Of a DNA stretch of 64,000 bases, positions 60,828 to 64,000 are shown in pieces. A program made the translations under genes and the position numbers. A model generated the notes under the pieces. That model was not told where the DNA came from. It saw only the letters and a program-made list of their open reading frames with translations, and did no database searches. The number at the start of each line of letters is the position of its first letter. The stretch's first letter is position 1. This stretch comes from Fibrobacteraceae bacterium. Its GTDB lineage: Bacteria; Fibrobacterota; Fibrobacteria; Fibrobacterales; Fibrobacteraceae. Location of the stretch: assembly GCA_017625775.1 (NCBI GenBank), contig JAGAKE010000001.1:62001-126000 (forward strand). The letters are read 5' to 3'.

Positions 60828-61637
60828 ATGCTAGAAATGCTACAATTAGATTTTATGCAAAATGCTTTAATAGCAGGAATCCTAGTATCTATTGCTTGTG
60901 GGGTAATGGGGTCTTTAGTTGTTGTAAATAAATTATCAAGCATTGCTGGTGGAATAGCTCATGCTTCTTATGGTGGCGTTGGACTTGCTGTGTTTCTTGG
61001 CTTTTCTCCCATGCTTGGTTCTTTAGGCTTTTCTTTACTATGTGCTGTTTTGATGGGAATTTTAACTTGGAAAGATCGACATCGTTCAGATACTTTAATT
61101 GGTGTGATATGGGCTATAGGCATGGCGCTCGGCGTGATTCTTACCGATTTGACTCCGGGCTATAATGGGGAAATGACGAGTTTTCTTTTTGGAAGTATTC
61201 TAACAGTCCCTAGAGAATTATTGAGTTTAATGCTTGTTTTACTTACCATTATTCTTATAACAGTTTCAGTTTTTTTTAAGCGTTTGCTTTCTGTTTCTTA
61301 TGATCCGGAATTTGCTCGTTCTCGCGGGGAACGCGTTCTATTGCTTTATATGTTGCTTGTTTCTTTGGTGGCTCTAACTGTAGTGATGGCCGTTCAAGCG
61401 GTGGGGTTGATTCTTGTGATTGCTCTTTTAACTTTACCCGCGTTTATTGCAGAAACTTATTCTCGAAGCCTTTTTTCAATGATGATTATTGCGTCAGTCA
61501 TTTCACTTGTGCTGGTAGTTTCTGGTTTATTTATATCTTATTCTTTGAATTTAGTAACAGGTCCTGTGATTATTATTCTTGGGGCAATTTGTTACTTGGT
61601 TCATTTATTAATAAAGAAATTAGTTTATTCAAAATAG
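60828..61637 (+). CDS. Metal ABC transporter permease (ZnuB/MntB family)
   Basis: 269 residues with eight or so membrane helices and the ABC-3 family core: NKLSSIAGGIAHASYGGVGLA, TLIGVIWAIGMALGVILTDLTPGY, and MAVQAVGLILVIALLTLPAFIAETYSRS. These permeases import zinc or manganese with an ATPase and a metal-binding lipoprotein. Neither partner is in this window downstream or upstream, so they must be encoded elsewhere or beyond the next genes. ATG at 60828 follows AGGAATATTT. Confidence 0.9.
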   Translation: MLEMLQLDFMQNALIAGILVSIACGVMGSLVVVNKLSSIAGGIAHASYGGVGLAVFLGFSPMLGSLGFSLLCAVLMGILTWKDRHRSDTLIGVIWAIGMALGVILTDLTPGYNGEMTSFLFGSILTVPRELLSLMLVLLTIILITVSVFFKRLLSVSYDPEFARSRGERVLLLYMLLVSLVALTVVMAVQAVGLILVIALLTLPAFIAETYSRSLFSMMIIASVISLVLVVSGLFISYSLNLVTGPVIIILGAICYLVHLLIKKLVYSK

Positions 61638-61653
61638 TTTCTAGAAGGTCTAT

Positions 61654-62760
61654 ATGAAGAAAATTTTTTTGATGTTGTTTATCTGCCTTGGCGTTTCTTT
61701 TGCCGCCGACCGAACTCTTTTTTCAAATCCAGATATTGTGACTTCTTATTCGGCACTCTTGCAAGAAAAAAATGCAAGGAATGATTCTCTGTTGCCGGCA
61801 TTAGATGGTGATAAAGCTTTAGCGGAGGTCTTACGCCGTAATCCCAACCTTTGGAGTTTAGAAACTCTTGATAAACAAGGCGGTGAGGTTCTTACAAAAT
61901 TGAAAGCGAATATTATTTATATAGATGGTATTCGGGAAGAACCTTTTTGTGAATTAGATAAATCAAGTACGAGTAATGCGTCTGAATGGTTTTTGAAAAT
62001 AGGCGTTGATTTTGTTTCAGCAGGTTCAAATACTGTAGATATTCACGTGCAGCAATGTTTTAACATGGTTCGTGATGAACTTGGTTATCAAGTAAAGCAA
62101 GGAGACAAAATCATTACGGTTCCGCCTAAAAAAGTGATGGAAAAAATTAAAGAAAATGAAATCCCTACAGTCTTAGATTTAGATCTTCAGCAGAAAATGC
62201 TTTCTATTAGTGAAGCGGTGGAATTAGATGGAAAATGCCCAAAAGATATTGAGTCTTACTTGATTTTGCGAGATGTTTGGGAACAAGTAAAAAATGAAAA
62301 AATGGACATTTTTGTAATTAATGAAAAATTGAATCGAAAAGTAAATGGTGGTAAATCAGTGCAGTCTTGTGCTTTTAGTAGAGAATGGAATCAAAAATAT
62401 CAAGAATACATTTCTTTTGAATGTAATATTGATGAAAATTTCTGCAATTATATTCAGTCAGAACAAGGGGAGTCTGTTTGGAATTACGCGTATGAACAAA
62501 ATCGTTTTGAGTATAAGAAAAAGAAGTTCTTGTTTTTTACTGTTGGCAAAAAAAGCATTCATGATGGTGGCACTATGATGGATTTGCGCATGGTTCGTCT
62601 TTCTTCCAATCTTTTTTTAGAAGGCTTTTTGAACGAAAAAGGTGAACCAGTCTCTTTAGGTCTTTTAATTGTGCCTGAAACAGACGAAGACGAATGGGAA
62701 TATTATGACGATGAAGACGATGTTGAATCTGCAGATGGCTCAGAAACCCTAGAACGCTGA
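61654..62760 (+). CDS. Secreted protein of unknown function
   Basis: 368 residues with a signal peptide (MKKIFLMLFICLGVSFA/AD). The mature part is acidic and has six cysteines in the middle (CELDKSS, QCFNMV, CPKDI, SCAFSRE, ECNIDENFCNYI), plus a beta-rich C-terminal portion. It ends in an Asp/Glu-rich tail (ETDEDEWEYYDDEDDVESADG). No family recognised. It lies 16 bases after the permease gene, so it may be co-transcribed and could serve in metal handling, but that is only context. Confidence 0.68.
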   Translation: MKKIFLMLFICLGVSFAADRTLFSNPDIVTSYSALLQEKNARNDSLLPALDGDKALAEVLRRNPNLWSLETLDKQGGEVLTKLKANIIYIDGIREEPFCELDKSSTSNASEWFLKIGVDFVSAGSNTVDIHVQQCFNMVRDELGYQVKQGDKIITVPPKKVMEKIKENEIPTVLDLDLQQKMLSISEAVELDGKCPKDIESYLILRDVWEQVKNEKMDIFVINEKLNRKVNGGKSVQSCAFSREWNQKYQEYISFECNIDENFCNYIQSEQGESVWNYAYEQNRFEYKKKKFLFFTVGKKSIHDGGTMMDLRMVRLSSNLFLEGFLNEKGEPVSLGLLIVPETDEDEWEYYDDEDDVESADGSETLER

Positions 62761-62845
62761 TTTTATCGTTATTTTGAAAAAATAGTTTGCTGTTGTTGAA
62801 AAATTTTATGTATTTTTTTTTTAATTAGATTTTTAAGGAGTTCTT

Positions 62846-63667
62846 ATGAATCGCTTTGTAAAAGTTTCTGTTTTATTAGCTTCTCTTTTGGGCGTTCAAA
62901 CTTTTGCCGATGAATCATTCGGTGGCATTGGAATAACGATTATTCCTGCTAAGTCAGGTGTTCGTGTTGTAGAAGTGATTCCTGGTTCTCCTGCAGAAGA
63001 AGCTGGAATTTTACCAAGCGACCGAATTTTTAAGGTTGATGCAGTTTCTATTGAAGACAAAACTTTTGAAGAAGCTCGCAATGCTTTGCGTGGTCAAAGC
63101 GGTAAACCTGTAGAAGTTTCTGTGGTGCGTGAAGCTGATACGCTTTCAATGACAATGCGTCGTGGAACTTTGACTATTAAAGATTATTCCGAGGAATCTA
63201 TTCAAAAATGGTACGGAAACGAAAAATCTCTGTTTTCTAAAGAAGAATTAGAAGCAGTTGCAGCTCAAGAATCATCTCAAAAATCAGAATTATTGAGTGT
63301 AATGAGTCGTGGTTATGTGGTGGCAAGCAATGCTTCTGTTTCCGCAGATGACGTAAGTGCTGTATTTTTAGAAAAGGAACCTGTTTTTGAAAAACAAAAA
63401 GAATCGCAGCAAAAAGTAAAAGTAAATGGACTTGCTACCTTAAAAGGTTTTAATCGTTCCTTTGTTGGCTTTTCTGCTAAAACGCAAGGGAATGTTCGGG
63501 TAGTTGTAACAGATGCAAATGGTCAAGTTTATTTAGATAAAGTCGTTTCTGCACACTCCGGTGCTAACCAAGTTTCATGGGAAGGCGATAATGTTCCTAG
63601 CGGGCGTTATTCTATTGCTTTAGAACAAGCAGGAACTGTTTCTACTTACTTCTCTGTATTGCGTTAA
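62846..63667 (+). CDS. Secreted PDZ-domain protein
   Basis: 273 residues. Signal peptide (VLLASLLGVQTFA), then a PDZ domain at about 25-112 (SFGGIGITIIPAKSGVRVVEVIPGSPAEEAGILPSDRIFKVDAV..., LRGQSGKPVEVSVVREADTLSM). A linker follows, and then a C-terminal beta domain resembling a fibronectin/FlgD-type sorting fold (VVVTDANGQVYLDKVVSAHSGANQVSWEGDNVPSGRYSIAL). No protease domain is present, so it is a binding or scaffolding protein of the periplasm or surface. A terminator follows directly. Confidence 0.84.
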   Translation: MNRFVKVSVLLASLLGVQTFADESFGGIGITIIPAKSGVRVVEVIPGSPAEEAGILPSDRIFKVDAVSIEDKTFEEARNALRGQSGKPVEVSVVREADTLSMTMRRGTLTIKDYSEESIQKWYGNEKSLFSKEELEAVAAQESSQKSELLSVMSRGYVVASNASVSADDVSAVFLEKEPVFEKQKESQQKVKVNGLATLKGFNRSFVGFSAKTQGNVRVVVTDANGQVYLDKVVSAHSGANQVSWEGDNVPSGRYSIALEQAGTVSTYFSVLR

Positions 63668-63690
63668 GATTAATTCTCGTTTTTTATGAG

Positions 63691-63721
63691 GCTCGCTTAA
63701 AATTTTTAGCGAGCTTTTTTT
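63691..63721 (+). terminator. Rho-independent terminator
   Basis: GCTCGCT / AGCGAGC stem (63691-63697, 63708-63714), ten-base loop, seven T residues. It closes the PDZ gene at 63667. Confidence 0.88.
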
Positions 63722-63840
63722 GTATAAACGCCTGTTTGAGAAATTATATAAAAGAAAAATATGGAGAAAAAAACTTAAAACCTTGATAACTCTTCAGAAT
63801 AAAAAAAATCTATCGCTTCTAATTTCTAAATTGCGAGTTA

Positions 63841-64000
63841 GATGATTCGGTTTTTTCAAAACGGCATGAGCGTTGTCGTGTTTTTTTGTTTATGTGCTGT
63901 GCTTGCGCATGGGCAGGAAATGATGCGTTTTGAACTTGAAGAACGAGAACCTGTTGAAGAAGATACGGTTGAAACAGATGATTGGCTTTCGGATTCTACG
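63841..64000 (+). CDS. Secreted protein, 3' partial at window end
   Basis: Open from ATG at 63841 through the window end: MIRFFQNGMSVVVFFCLCAVLAHGQE, then an acidic stretch (FELEEREPVEEDTVETDDW). A signal peptide is clear, with cleavage near AHG/QE. The rest is outside the window, so no function can be given. Confidence 0.65.

Overview
The window looks like a chromosomal segment of a Fibrobacter-type bacterium (Fibrobacterota). The clues are a FISUMP ('Fibrobacter succinogenes major paralogous') domain protein at 1.3-2.0 kb, a lipoprotein with the CGDDSSSGP-style N-terminus common in Fibrobacter at 45.4-46.5 kb, several Gram-negative outer-membrane or lipoprotein genes, and a secreted polysaccharide lyase. 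No search could be run, so the assignment is by recognition only.

Region 1 (1-2.0 kb) is a decayed diversity-generating retroelement (DGR). In order it has an Avd-like accessory gene cut by the window edge, a 192-bp template repeat (679-870), the 3' remnant of a DGR-type reverse transcriptase, and a FISUMP target gene whose last 64 codons before the terminal residue are the variable repeat (1761-1952). Template and variable repeats align without gaps. I count 36 differences, 31 of them at template adenines, which is the DGR signature. The reverse transcriptase has lost its N-terminal half and has a frameshift just before YVDD. About 0.9 kb of hairpin-rich non-coding DNA follows.

Region 2 (2.9-22.25 kb) is core chromosome: two envelope proteins, SMC, then a tightly coupled reverse-strand operon (MMPL exporter, aminotransferase, FHA-ABC transporter, Ser/Thr kinase, YraN, TsaC/YrdC-like, LigA), an Omp85-type barrel protein, and RuvAB.

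Region 3 (22.3-45.1 kb) is an accessory and defence island. It opens with a six-gene coupled operon (radical SAM, ParB-like, PD-(D/E)XK-like nuclease, SNF2 helicase, second ParB-like, unknown protein). I do not recognise it as a named system, and it is the best candidate here for an undescribed one. Next come a small reverse-strand gene cluster, an Abi_2/AbiD-F-like HEPN gene fused onto the tail of a truncated hsdM, a DUF4143 ATPase, a nonsense-mutated hsdS, an AVAST type I-like pair (MBL hydrolase plus trypsin-STAND NTPase, the latter split by a frameshift), an IS30-type element, a membrane protein with a small partner, an IS3 OrfA remnant, an AbiL/RloAB-like pair, and an hsdR 5' remnant (nonsense codon, then a deletion joining it to the tail of mazG). 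The host type I restriction locus is dead while several of its passengers remain open. Base composition swings sharply between the GC-rich hsd parts and the very AT-rich STAND genes, which suggests several acquisitions.

Region 4 (45.1-64 kb) returns to chromosome-like content: a candidate small RNA with its own promoter and terminator, a lipoprotein, a second DUF4143 ATPase behind a palindrome, a PL14-like lyase, a TfoX-N-like protein, a 1470-residue BadF/HgdC-type activase-dehydratase fusion, then a forward run of metallophosphatase, dGTPase, HAD hydrolase, SAHH-like NAD-binding protein, a Zn/Mn-type ABC permease, secreted proteins and a PDZ protein. A gene cut by the window end closes the segment. 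An extended -10 motif TGCTATATT recurs upstream of several genes.
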